Under the pieces are notes generated by a model. It was not told the origin of the DNA. It was given only the letters and a program-made list of their open reading frames with translations, and ran no database searches. Positions 25,886 through 37,189 of a stretch of 64,000 nucleotides of DNA are shown here, piece by piece. Location: positions 3,844,001-3,908,000 of the forward strand of contig JACONQ010000001.1 in NCBI GenBank assembly GCA_014281115.1. The letters run 5' to 3'. The DNA comes from Laburnicola sp. R22_1 (lineage: Eukaryota > Ascomycota > Dothideomycetes > Pleosporales > Didymosphaeriaceae). Each line of letters begins with the position of its first letter. Position 1 is the first letter of the stretch. Made by a program: the position numbers and the translations under genes.

Positions 25886-28399
25886 TAATCCTCCTTTTAA
25901 GGTTTAAAAATAGGAAGGAAAGTATATAAAAATAGGGTGTTTTAGCGAATTTTTAACGTAACTAGCACTATTTTAGGGCTAAAGAGGATTATAATAGGGG
26001 CAATAGGCCCCTATAGTTCTAATAGTAGCCTTAGATTTTAATTTAGTTGCTATTTAGTAGAAATATTAAGAAACGTTATTAGGAGTAAATTAGTAGATTA
26101 GTAGAAAAACATAGTAGAAACTATATTTTAGCGTTTAGTGTTTTGCTAATAGAGCGTATTCTTAGCTCTAATACTATATAAAAATATAGTTAGCTAAAAA
26201 AATTCTAGTTAGTTTATTATGCGCGAGCGCAATTATATTATATAATATTCTCTAGTACTATAGGAAAGTGTTAAAGAACGTGTTAACCTAACTATATAGT
26301 TTTTAATTAGGGCAGTACTATTAGTAGTAGTAGGGATATCTAGGAGTAAAGGTGCTAAAAGTTATAGGTACCCTATACGCGCGTGTTAGTTAGAATACTA
26401 CTAAATTAGTAGTAAGCTAGCTAGTAGAGGAGCTGCTAAAGGCAAGAGCGCTAAAAGTAATAGGTGCCTACGTATAGTAGGCTAGCTAGAAAGCTACTTC
26501 GCTAGTAGTAAACTAAACTACTTATTTTAGTAGCTTAGGGTGCTCCTAGGGGTAAAATAAGTTAGGTAACTAGTGGATTAGAGTAAGGGCTAATAGTTAG
26601 GGGGCAGCTCCTAATTATTAGTATTCTAGGAGATTTTATTAGGCGGTTTACTATTAGATTTATTATTTTAGTATTTTTTATAGGGAGTTAGACTTAGGAT
26701 TAATTAGGTTAGTAAATTTAAGGTTGTTGTTAAAGAGATTATTATAATAGATAGGCTCTTTATCTTCTAATCTACTACTATAATAGGCGGCGCTATAATC
26801 TTTAGGGCTATTACTATAGTAAGTAATACTAAGTTCTTCTTCTAAGTTAGCAATTTAGTAGGGCAGAAGGGTACTAACCTAGATTATTCTAGCTAGAGTA
26901 GTTTTAATTAAATAGTTAATTCTATAGGCAAGAGATGCCTAATCTATAAATTAGCTTCTCTAATAGGTTTATAGTCTTTAGGTCTAAGGTTAGAGATAAG
27001 ACTTAGATTCTACTGCACAATTTCTAGAGACTAGTCTTACTAGTAGCTTTCTTAGGTAGTAGGGATAGAGTAACTAAAAGATAATTTATTATCTAATAGC
27101 TCCTTATCTAAGTAAGGCAGCTTAATAGCCTTAACGCTACTATCTTTATTAAAGGCATTCTTATAGCTTAGTGTCTAGTAAGCCTTTAAGTACGTGCTAA
27201 TAACTAAGATAGTAGGACTAGAAAACTAAATAGAGATCTTCTTAGAGACACTCTAGTTGGCTTTTAATAAGCAAGTTATTTAGTAAGTATAGTTTTACTT
27301 TTTAAGTAGGCTATCCTATTAGGTAGCGTTATTCTACATTAGGAAAGTTTTTTCCAGAGAGACTACTCAACCGTGCGCAGATGTGCGCATCTGTGCGCAT
27401 TTTTGCACAGGCAATTTGCTAGCATAAAAATACTTAGAAATACGTAGACATACGCAGACTTACGCAAATGTGCACAAATAGTCTAACTAAGTAATTTCTT
27501 TAAAGCTTTATAACTTTTTCACTAATAAAGCTATAATTTTAATTTTTTAATAGATTTATAGAGAAAATACTAGTCTTTAATTATTTAATTTAAAAATACG
27601 ATTTTATTACGTAATTAGTTAGTAATTAATAAAGAACTCTGTATTTTGCTAGTTATTATATATATTGTATAATATTATTATATAAATATATAGTACTAAT
27701 AATATAGTACATAAAGTTTTAAAAAGGTTTTAATAAAAATAAAGTAGTTAAAAAGTTATTAAAGTTTATACTTTTACAATAGTGTTCTTTGCTAAGCCAC
27801 TAATTTTCGCCTAATCTAATTCTTTTAAATAATTATAAAACTATATTTTTTCTATTTTTAAACCTACAAAACCTAGAATTTAGGATTAGGTAGAAGCTCT
27901 ATATAATACGCTAGTAATTACTAGTACTATTATATTAACTAGTAATTACTATCTAGTAAGAGACTTTAACTTTATACTTTAAGAAATCTTTTTAAAAGCT
28001 TACTAAGCAGCTTACTAAGTAGTTTACTAAGCTTTTTTTAAATTCTAGCTAATTAAAGAGCTTTATTTGCTAATTAATTAGTATTATTTTAATAGTATAG
28101 GTACTATAGGTGCCCTAGATGCCCTAGGTATACTAGCGACATAGGTACGCATCCTTGCGCAACCTTACGCATACGCACGCTATAAAAAAAGTAGTATTAT
28201 AGGTGCGCTTAGAGCGCTTTTAGTGCGCAGGCGTACATAAAGCTGCCTAGGTGCCATAAGTGCGCACGCGCGCTTAAATTTTTTTCTAATATAGTAGAAA
28301 GGGTTAGGTAGTAGAAAAGTCTATAATAGAATAAGATTACTAGTAAAGGTTAGATTCTTATTATCTTTTTAATAAAGGCGGCAGTTCTAAGTGTTAATT

Positions 28400-28700
28400 A
28401 GGTAGTTAGCTTGCTTAAAAATTTCCTACAAATAATAAGATTGTAGTACCCTATTTTATAGAAAATAAACTATATAGTAATACTATATCTATTAATATTA
28501 AGCTAGGCTATAAAATAGGTATCTACTATTACGCTTCTCTTTCCTATAAAGTTCTTAAAGGGGATTAGTATCTTTAGGTAGAGGAGTTTAGCTTTAAGCT
28601 ATTTTTATACTACCTTTATATACCTTAAAGTAACAAGGTTATAAGTACTAGCACTAGTATCTATTAAGGCTTATAATCTAAGAGCTAACTCTTAGAATTT
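28400..28700 (-). pseudogene. Gypsy-type aspartic protease remnant
   Basis: The minus strand reads ALIDTSAST, the degraded active-site block (normally D-T/S-G-A; here the Gly codon is changed to Ser). It is followed by segments resembling SVIVDTYFIA and YNLII, the flap and the C-terminal hydrophobic block of retropepsins from fungal Gypsy elements. In-frame stops are present. It lies between the gag-like region on its right and an unassigned 2.5 kb on its left. Confidence 0.6.
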
Positions 28701-30976
28701 AATTTGCACTAGTATAACTAGCTAAAGGCCTCTAAATAGCTTAGAAACCCTTACTATCTTACTACTCACAGGTAGCGATTTTGGTTTAGTATCTATGTTT
28801 TATAGTTAAAATTATAGTTTATCTAGATTAATTAGTTTAGTAGCTCCTATATAAGCTACTATATTAGAGTAGTCTAGTAGTGCGTATTTAAAGCCTTATT
28901 ATCTAATAAATTACCTACCTCTAAATTAGAGTAGTAGGTAATACTAAGTTTATTTAAATTAAAATTATTCTCTACTTTTATATTTGCTTATATAGCTGCC
29001 TTAGGGTAGTAGCGCAAGTATAGGCCTCTAAGTTTCTTGCTATAGCTAAAGTAGGCGTTATACTTTATATACTATACTTTAGTCTAATTATAGAAAGTTA
29101 AAAAGAAAGAAGTAAGTCTAGAATAGGGTATTTATTTTCTAGTTGCTGTGTATAAGAGTATTAATTTAAAGAGTAGTACCTTATAAGAAGTTTTTATATG
29201 CACCTAAAAAGGATTTATTATGCTATTATTATAGAGAGTGTAGCTAGCTATAGTTATCTAGTATTAAATTGCTAAGTAGTTAATATTAGAATCTTTTATC
29301 TCTCTCTAAAGTATTAACTTAAGACTTCTAGTTAACTTAAGTTATAATTTGTGCTTCTAGGTCTTTATATTTAGTCTACCTTTCCTACCTAGACTTTTAA
29401 AAGCCTATAGGAATATCTAGGCGTCTATTTTATTAGAGAGAAAGAGCTTATAAAACTTCTTATATACCTATTAGAGAGTAAAGAAATTATAATAAGTCTT
29501 TTCTAGAAATTTAAAGAGTGCTTTAGGTCTATAATCTTCTTAAAGGGCCTAATTTATTTAACACTAATTTTACGCTACCTTTTAAGGCGCGCCTCTAAGG
29601 TAGCTAAGAATAGCTTTTATAAGCTTGTCTTAATTTGCCTTATTATTATTGCCTTAGTAATAGTCTATATTTACGCAGATCTTATTACGTATATTCTCTA
29701 GCTAACCTTTAATAATAGGTCTAAATTAACCTTTTTTATAGTACTTATTAATATTAGGTAGCTTTATAGAGTATTCTAGCTTAAATACACTAGAAATAAT
29801 AAAAGTATATCTGCCCTAGGACATATCTATTTAGGCGCTGTTAGCAAGCTTAGTTTATATATATCTGGGGACTAGGAAGTAGTAAAAGATATTATTTAGT
29901 TGTAGAGTAGGCACTATAAGCTAGAGTAGATAATAGAGTGCATATTAGGGTGCTAGCTAGAGCGCATATTAGAACGCAACTAGATAGGATAAGCTTTGCT
30001 TAGTTATATAAGGACGGTATAAACTATATAGTAGATTAGGTATTTCTAGGCTAGAGGATTTTAAGAGAACTTAAGTGCAGTACTATAGATTATAACTATC
30101 TTTAATAAAGAGGAGAACTTTTTTAAAGCTAAATAAGCCTTATCTAATAGCTACTTAATTAGTAATATTAGGCTAGAAGTAGGAATTTTCTAAGACTGTA
30201 TACACTATAGTATAAGGTATTATTACCTTAAGTATAGTAAAAGCTTATTTAAATATATTAGCGCGCTTGCACAAAGTCTAAATAAGGACTTTTTATTTAG
30301 GATCTTCTTTAGACTTTATAACAGCCCTAGTTACTAAATCTAGTATTATTTCTAAAAATAGGCCTTAAGAAATATAATATTAAGCCTAAAGCTAATAGGT
30401 AGTAAGTAACTGTCTTATTTTTAAGCTATGCTAAATTAATTAGTTTAGCTTAAATTTTTCTATAAACGCGTTATACTTACTAGTAGCTTTAAGTTTAGCT
30501 TTACCTTAGTGCGTAAGCTACTTTAGGTCTACTATTAAAAATTTATTACTTAGCTAGTCTACTTTAAGTGTAGTAATATAGTAATTATACTATGTATTAT
30601 AAAGAATTTCTTTAGAGTAGACCTTTTTTAGTAGTTTAATAATACTCTTTTTTTTGTAAGACTAGGGACAAAGCGACTAGTTGTCTAGAAAGTAGCTATT
30701 AGCTGCTTTTCGCACTAGATAGATAACAACTCGCTAGTAGGGTTAAGTAGGAAAATCTTCTTAAGGTGAGCATTATATAGACTATTATTAGTAGGGTATA
30801 GGCAAACGTCTACCTCTATAGCCTAACTCTAATCCACTAGCTTTGTGCCTTATGCCTTTACTATAATAACACTAGAAGGTAGTTATTAGACAAGTTAGCT
30901 CTATAGGGTGTGGCGTAGTAATTATTATTTATTATTTATTATTTATATTTAGAATATTAGAACTTCTAGGACAGCC

Positions 30977-31240
30977 TTTTTAAATAGACCTTAGCGTAGT
31001 ATAATAACTGCCTAGCATAACTAGTAACTAATAAACTAATACACTCTTACTAACTTATAGTAGGCAAAGAAGTATAAAAGTAGCTTTTTAAATAGACCTT
31101 AGCGCAGTGTAATAACTGCCTAGCACAACTAGTAACTAATAAACTAATACACCCTTACTAACTCGCAGCGGGCAGAAAAGTTATATTAGTAGTCTTATAG
31201 ACCTTAGGTAACTGCCTAGCATAACTAGTAACTAATAAGA
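30977..31240. repeat. 108-bp tandem repeat, about 2.4 units
   Basis: The unit beginning TTTTTAAATAGACCTTAGCG at 30,977 recurs at 31,085, a period of 108 bp, and a third, shorter and diverged unit begins at about 31,193. All contain AACTGCCTAGCA and CTAGTAACTAATAA. The array lies between the gag remnant and the 5' LTR, that is in the element's leader. Confidence 0.85.
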
Positions 31241-31343
31241 TAAAACTTCTACTAATTTAATTGCCTATAGGTAGCGTATTAAGAGAGGAGTAAATATTAT
31301 ATTACTATCTACAACTAAATAAAAATAGTTAATCTTAGAATAA

Positions 31344-31631
31344 TGTAAGGGCGATATACAGCCTTATAGGGCAAACCTCTCTAGAATAGCTAGAATAGTT
31401 AAAAGAGCTAATTAAATTAAAACTATTCTAAAATAGTAAATAAGAAAGGGATATAGGGGGCCCTTTCTTATATAAAGGGCAGCGTAGGGCATAGGCCTAC
31501 GCTAGTCACACACTAACACTAACTAGAAAAGGCGCCTTTAGAAAGATAAAAGGCGTAGATAGGGGGAAATAGGGTGTGAAAGAAAGGTAATAGGGTATGC
31601 TTGGCAGAGAGGCTGACACAGAACTATTATA
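31344..31631 (-). repeat. 5' LTR (288 bp)
   Basis: Begins TGTAAGGGCGATATACAGCC and ends ACTATTATA. It keeps the TG start that the left copy has lost (TA), and it is the less degraded of the two. Confidence 0.85.
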
Positions 31632-31785
31632 TTAATTAGATATCTAGAAAGTTTTTATATAGATTAATTATAACCTCTTTAGCTCTTAATAATATTAGAA
31701 AGTATAATCTTATTATATACGTACCTTTTTAGTTTTCTACTTTCTATAGTTCTTAGACACTCTATATATATATTCTTATATAGTA

Positions 31786-31846
31786 ATGTACTTTGCACTT
31801 AAGTCGATTATTCCATCGAGTTAATTACTTTGCCAAGACCCCACTA
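31786..31846 (+). repeat. Left terminal inverted repeat of the old pogo element
   Basis: Begins ATGTACTTTGCACTTAAGTC. Pairs with 33,596-33,656 with several mismatches, mostly transitions. Confidence 0.9.
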
Positions 31847-31929
31847 AGTTTTATACTATTCACGATAGTATAGAGTTAACACGAACTATTTTCGATAGTC
31901 TAAATAGGCTAATCTATTTAGAATCTACT

Positions 31930-33535
31930 TCTATAGGCTGCCTATAGGTTGTTTTATTATGCCTGGGCTTACCGCAGCGTCTACAGCGCTATTAAGCAGA
32001 TTCGTCTCTATTAGTGCGCATCCTCTTCTTTGCCTTTTACCCATTACTGCGCGCCCCAAACTCCTTTAGAGTGGCCAGCCGCTGGCCCTCTTTAGCTGTG
32101 AGGACTCCTTTACGCTGTACTCGCTTTCTTTTATACAATTTATGTTGTGTGGCGGCCTTATTAGCAGCTTAAAGTTTAGTGTTGCGTTTGGTCATTAACA
32201 CCAAAGAATGCCCTATTAGCTTAGCGCCTTTAACAAGCTTTTCCACCGCCTTAACTATATAAGTTAGGGAACTATCTATATGCCTTTAAATCCTCTGCTT
32301 AACTAGCGTTAATTGCGACCTAAGTTTTATACTATTTCGCGGAGTTTGTAACTCCCATATACTATTGCGAATAGTACAAAGTGGAGGCATACACAGGCGG
32401 ACGTTAAGCTGCGATATTACAACTTCTGAGTTGTGGGGCACTAGGCTAGCACCTCGAAAGCCTTCTTTAATATTACTTTTAGTAATTAAAGCCTTAAAAG
32501 CAGCAATAAAGCAAGATAGGAACTTAATTTTAGTGATGTGCGTGATGTGGTTACGCATTAGATTCTCGGCTTAGCGCCCATACGCCTTCTTTAACGGCGT
32601 AAAACAACCTATATTAAGTGGCTACAAGAGGTGCGATGAATATGGAGGCATATAGAGAGTAATAATATTATTCTTTTTGCAGTAATTCTGGAATTCGAGC
32701 GAGTTGTAACTTTTATGGCCATTAATAATAAGCAAACGTGCTCTACTAGTAGTACGCCTCTTTGTATGCTTATTAAAGTGCTTTAGCCATTACAGACTAA
32801 GCTTATTTGTCGTCCAGCCGTTCTTAGAGACTGTAATAACCTAATTATAAGGTAGATCCTTCTCCTTATACTAGGCGGAGAGGTGGTGCTTGCCCCTAAA
32901 GATAATAAAGGGTGGGATCCATCACCCCATTGCGTTAATGCCTTGGATGACTATTGTCCACTCCCTATTGCCCTGCTGCACCTACTTTGGCCGTCCTTAA
33001 CGCTTAGAGCCTATAACTACTACTCTAGTCGATATTATGCCTATTATAAAGCCAGAATTATCGAAATTATAGGTGTCCTTATCCAGGATACTATACTTGG
33101 CCTTTATGTTCTCCACAAGCTAGAACTAGCCTCGTATTACCTTAGAATCCTTCTAGAGGGCTCTCTTATAGTTGTACTTTTAATTAAACTTAACTTAAAG
33201 CTTTGGCTGGCGCTTAACAAAGTCATAAGGCCACCTCTAGCTAACTAACTTGTAGTGGCGTACAGCTAGTAAAGAATCAGCCATATCTTTTATAGTATCA
33301 AGCTAGGGCGGAAATCCTTGCGCGTCTAGGTCGAGTATATGCTGCACAATCACCTACTCCTCTCTTATAGTAAGTCTTATTTTGTTAGGTGCGCAGTTGC
33401 ATCTAAACATCTTTCTAGTACATTAGTTGCTAAGTGTACTTTAAGAGACGTTATAGAGAACTACAGCGCGTCGCTAAGAAAGTGTCGCGTCTTGTTTAAT
33501 AGCCTAGATCGCAAGCTGTATACGCGCTTCTTTTA
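31930..33535 (-). pseudogene. pogo-type transposase (DDE superfamily), inactivated by many stops
   Basis: The minus strand carries, in order: an N-terminal CENP-B/psq-like helix-turn-helix region (EARIQLAI and TLSxRRA motifs, about 33,500-33,380); a segment with HILDLDAQGFPP (about 33,345-33,290); the catalytic DDE region (about 33,050-32,560); a long open C-terminal part (32,286-32,558) with FRGASLVPH and LVKQRI motifs; and a terminal zinc knuckle reading CRRCGKPRH (about 31,980-31,950). Stops at former Gln codons (TAA/TAG) interrupt it at least eight times, so it is dead. Family assignment is firm because the same motifs occur in the intact-looking copy at 60.5-62.2 kb. Confidence 0.85.
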
Positions 33536-33595
33536 ACGCTAGTAATTTATTGTGTGGTTAAGGCATCGCGTTATACTATTGCTAATAGTACGTTT

Positions 33596-33656
33596 TAGTA
33601 GGGTCTTGGCAAAGTAATCGACTTAATAGAATAATCGACTCGAGTGTAAAGTACGT
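33596..33656 (-). repeat. Right terminal inverted repeat of the old pogo element
   Basis: Reverse complement begins ACGTACTTTACACTCGAGTC. Outside it lies TA (33,657-33,658). Confidence 0.9.
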
Positions 33657-33658
33657 TA

Positions 33659-34620
33659 TATAGTTATATAAAAGACTCTTTTTTTATAGAGCTACTTCTT
33701 TATATATAATACCTACTAGTATAAATTTTTTAACTTATATAGTCCTTAATAATAATATAAAAAGTATATAGGCACTCTACCTTTTATAATATAATATTAG
33801 GCCTTTTATAATCTTTATTATTAATCTTTTTACGCTAGCTAGCTTTTATATATCTTAGCTTACACTTATATTAATTTTCTATAGTATTTTTAAGCTACCT
33901 ACTTAGCTTAAAAGTAATACTATTATCGCAACCCTAGGTCTTATAAAACTTAATAACCTTATTTAAGAACTTATATAATAGCTTAGGAATAGGCTTATAT
34001 AAATAAAGCTTATTATTATTATTATATAAATGCGTATAATTAATTATGCTATAGTTATTAGCTAGCTATTATTTACGCTACTATATAGTTCGGTTTTAGT
34101 ATATATACTACGCGCGCGTCTTTAGCTTAGGCTTTCTAAAAGTTTTCTTAGTAGTTTTAGCTACCTCTATAACTTTCTTATTCTTATTTAATATCTTATA
34201 ACTATCTATATACTTATTAGTAATGTTATTACTAACTTTAAAAGCTAGACTAGTAGGTAATCCTTTAATATTAAATTCTTAGAAAGCTAGATTAGCTATT
34301 AACTTATTAAAAAATATATTATTAAACTTGCTAATAGTATTAACTATATTAGGTAGATCTAATACTATATTATTAATTTTTGCGCAGTACAAAGTTATAT
34401 AGAAATTAAATAATTACTATAATTTATAGTAATTTTATAGTAATTAAGAAAATATTGTTAATAATATATATATTAACACATAATATTAAAATTAAAATAA
34501 TAACACTATAGATCTACCTTATTTAATAATATATATAGCACCTAGTATTATATAGTAAAGTTAGCATTATTATTAGGTAGCTAAGCTTACTATTTTAATA
34601 GTGTGGCAGCTAAGTAGGAC
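33659..34620. other. AT-rich end of the isochore, no gene seen
   Basis: Strongly AT-rich with stops in all frames and no recognisable domain. Base composition changes at about 34,600-34,640 to GC-balanced DNA. Confidence 0.5.
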
Positions 34621-36052
34621 CTAAGGCATTAGCGCGCGATATATCTTATTAGTATGCCCGCGATTGCTTATTGGTATGCCCGCGAACAAGTCCCCGATGA
34701 ATCCTCGTCGGCTGCGCTTTCGGGCCGCACCACGCACTGACATGTTGCTAATGGGCCATTCGTCCATAGACCATCAACCGTTCATGCGGGATGAGCGCTC
34801 AAGTGGGTTTGGTCGCTTCGCTGGGCCAACTGCTAACGATGCACCGAATATAATGCAAGTACGAATGCTGATGGGTGAGCAGGTTCGAGGCATTGCAGCT
34901 TCGTGGCAGCATTTCCAGTTGTACTAAATTTCCTGGGCACAGGATAACATCGTGATTCCGGGGAACGGATACCGGGCTTTATTTCCTCCGGGGGATGTGT
35001 TTCTTCGTAATACTCAGATTGTCCTCGGAAAGCTTCTGAGACCCGTTCGATGGGAAACAGGTCGGAGAGAGTTTGCATCTACTCGCTGGGTGATCTCGAA
35101 ATCGGAAAGAGTACAAATGGTTCGTCGTCTAGACGCACTGCGGTAACGCGGCCATGCCCACTAGGCACGAGAGTCACCTGTTTCTTGGCATCTTTGATGA
35201 ATCTCTAGAAAATTAGATCCATGCGATGACTGACTGACCAAGCATATCAGCATCCCTGGTTATCCCTATGTCCAAAAGCGCGGGCAGGTGAAGCCATTGC
35301 GTCGCGGCTATGCCATGGTGCTTCTTATGTTGTATGGTAGTTTACGATGTGCTTCTGGGCTGTTAACTATAAGTTCTACTCTCTATTAGCACACCGATCG
35401 TACCTTGTCCGTCATAATCCACAGCGTCCAGGGGGTCGGATTACAGATCTCGAGACATCGGTAGCCGTGCTGTTTCTGCGGGGTTCGCTCGACGAGACGC
35501 CTGGCCTGGGGGTTGAGATGGTGCGTGGTTCGCAGCGTGGTTCGTGGACCAAGTCACTGAGAAGTGTAAACGCTGAAATAGATGTTCTGTCTTTGTTCAA
35601 ACCAAGCGATGTCTCTTTCTTTGGATGGATCGTTGTCCTTCTGCATGCCTCCTAATAGTTTATCCCCTTGCACTTCTTCTTGGCTCGGTGGGTGACGAGA
35701 AAGGTAGGGCATTTTAGGTTGTTGGTATAATCATGTTACCTACTCCGTCCATTCTCAGCTATAACGCGTTCCAGATTAGGCATTGAGCGGTATTAGGATT
35801 TTACGTTCTTTTCTCGGCTTCGTGTATAACCCAGTTTCGCAATTTCACAAGTCGATGAGGTTCGGGGCAAAATAAGCGCCACGGGCCGTGAATGTCACGT
35901 TCGCTGGCTTAGTGCACGGGTGCACCTGACCCTAATGACGCAGATAGCGGCTTGGCAGAGGTCTCACCCCAGCTATCGCTACCACCTCGCTTGTTCTTCC
36001 TCTACCTCACGATCAGCCCTTTCGCTCTCGCTCATCGACTCGACGCTCCATC
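34621..36052. other. GC-balanced intergenic DNA; no gene recognised
   Basis: Several open frames of 60-100 codons occur on both strands (for example 34,664-34,927 and 35,347-35,655), but none has a recognisable domain, a signal peptide or a convincing start. The last about 130 bp before 36,053 are pyrimidine-rich and look like the promoter/5' UTR of the NPC2-like gene. Confidence 0.45.
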
Positions 36053-36743
36053 ATGAAGCTCTCCACGGTGCTTCTCGCCGCCACCAGCGCCGCTTCCGTC
36101 TCGGCAGGGTCGTCATGGTTGACTGGCAGCCAGGCAACCATCAGCGAAGAGTTCAAGGTACCGGGCGATAACCCGCTGTACTTTTGCGCAGATCCAAAGG
36201 ACGATATCTTGAAGATCGAGAGTGTAGACCTAAGCCCGAATCCACCCGCACCGTACGTTCTCCCGCTCGTGGATGTACTTGGTGGACCCAAGCGCGCGCC
36301 AGTGCTGAGACCATGTGTCTACGTCTAAGCGATGCATTTTACTGACAAGATCCCAGAGGCCAAACTCTCAGCATTACGGCGAAGGGCGACTTCAAAGAAA
36401 AGGTCGAGGATGGTTCCAAGACGCACCTTACCGTCAGGTACAACAACCTGATCACCCTGATCAACCAGGACGCCGATACGTGCGAGACTGTGAAGAAGGC
36501 GGATTTGGATTGCCCGTTGGAGAAGGGTGAGATGAAGCTCACCAAGGACGTCGATTTGCCCCTACAGATCCCCCCGGTACGTCTGTTCGAGACGCTGTGA
36601 CAGCGTCCATAGGTCTTATAGCTCGGTTGAGCAACCCATTACTAACAAGCTCGCAGGGGAAATACAACGTCAAGGCCGAAGTGAAGTCCAAGGACGGCGA
36701 CCTGATCACCTGCTTGACGGCCGAGATTGTCTTCCACCGATAA
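36053..36743 (+). CDS. NPC2: NPC2/ML-domain phosphatidylglycerol/phosphatidylinositol (sterol) transfer protein
   Basis: Three exons: 36,053-36,252, 36,357-36,576 and 36,657-36,743; introns of 104 and 80 nt, both GTACGT donors, with CTAAC branch-like sites. The product is 168 residues, typical for fungal NPC2. A signal peptide (about residues 1-18, [18 protein letters not shown]) precedes an ML domain with [16 protein letters not shown] and the family hallmark VDLSPNPP; later blocks are [26 protein letters not shown] and [10 protein letters not shown]. The Cys residues match the conserved disulphide set (FC, TC, DC, TC). NPC2 proteins carry sterols or phospholipids in the vacuole lumen; that role is inferred from the family. 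Splice phases restore a continuous ML domain, which supports the model strongly. Confidence 0.93.
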
Positions 36744-37189
36744 ACATCCCACGACGGCCGCCTTCGACCCAGACCAGGGCTACCTGCGAGGCGATATCTG
36801 AACACGTAGCAGATCTGTGCAATTGGGGAAACGGAAGTTTCAGCTGTCCGGACCGGGTGTAAATATTTTACAGGATCGGCTACGGAATGAACTGTGAGCA
36901 ATTTGGGTTCACATACACCTGCTTGGACAAGTTGTGGAGGTTGTACCCGTAACGTTCTGGACGGTCCTTGCATTCAGATTTTAGTGTGGATTGAGCAAGA
37001 TATCCGTCGTCTGTTATATTTCAAGTTCACATGTGGGACACGCAACTGTTACGCGAGCGTCATGCAGTCATGATTATTATCGGCATTGTTTCATGCAGAA
37101 GTGGATATCTCCCAGTCGTGCTATAGCTTCAAGAGAGATGCAGTGCCTAACATGTGCCAACGAGACCTCCGCCGCTAACAAGGACGTTA
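36744..37189. other. Convergent intergenic region between NPC2 and VMA7
   Basis: The two genes face each other here, so this interval should hold both 3' UTRs. Open frames on either strand (36,539-36,973 minus; 36,991-37,395 plus) overlap real genes or show no domain. Confidence 0.5.

Larger units (their letters stand above)
25593..31636 (-). mobile_element. LTR retrotransposon with 288-bp LTRs; gag and protease visible, RT not found
   Basis: Direct LTRs of identical length (25,598-25,885 and 31,344-31,631, 288 bp each) are flanked by the same five bases, TTAAT, at 25,593-25,597 and 31,632-31,636. A polypurine-like tract (minus strand AAAAGGAGGA) sits just inside the left LTR, so the element is on the minus strand. 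Gag-like sequence (about 30,740-28,760) is followed by a Gypsy-type aspartic protease (about 28,700-28,400). The remaining 2.5 kb to the 3' LTR has no YxDD or integrase motif that I can recognise. The internal region is 5,458 bp, short for an autonomous Gypsy element carrying this much before RT. Confidence 0.8.
31784..33658 (-). mobile_element. Decayed pogo/Fot1-type DNA transposon with terminal inverted repeats
   Basis: Terminal inverted repeats of about 61 bp (31,786-31,846 and 33,596-33,656) share ACTTTGCCAAGACCC and CGATTATTC. The dinucleotide TA stands directly outside both ends, the target duplication of Tc1/mariner/pogo elements. The element between the duplications is 1,871 bp and clearly less AT-rich than its surroundings, so it arrived later or was less exposed to RIP. 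It encodes a broken transposase on the minus strand. Confidence 0.9.

Noticed and set aside
32365..33536. Plus-strand frames of 65-121 codons inside the old pogo element
   Set aside because: Antisense shadows; the transposase motifs and the zinc knuckle are on the minus strand.
1..34620. Centromere or subtelomere
   Set aside because: No telomere repeat, no centromere-specific sequence known for this organism; AT-richness is explained by RIP-degraded transposons, though a centromere cannot be excluded from sequence.
34664..35655. Frames of 60-100 codons at the isochore edge
   Set aside because: No domain, no signal peptide, no plausible splice partner; overlapping frames on both strands are equally long.
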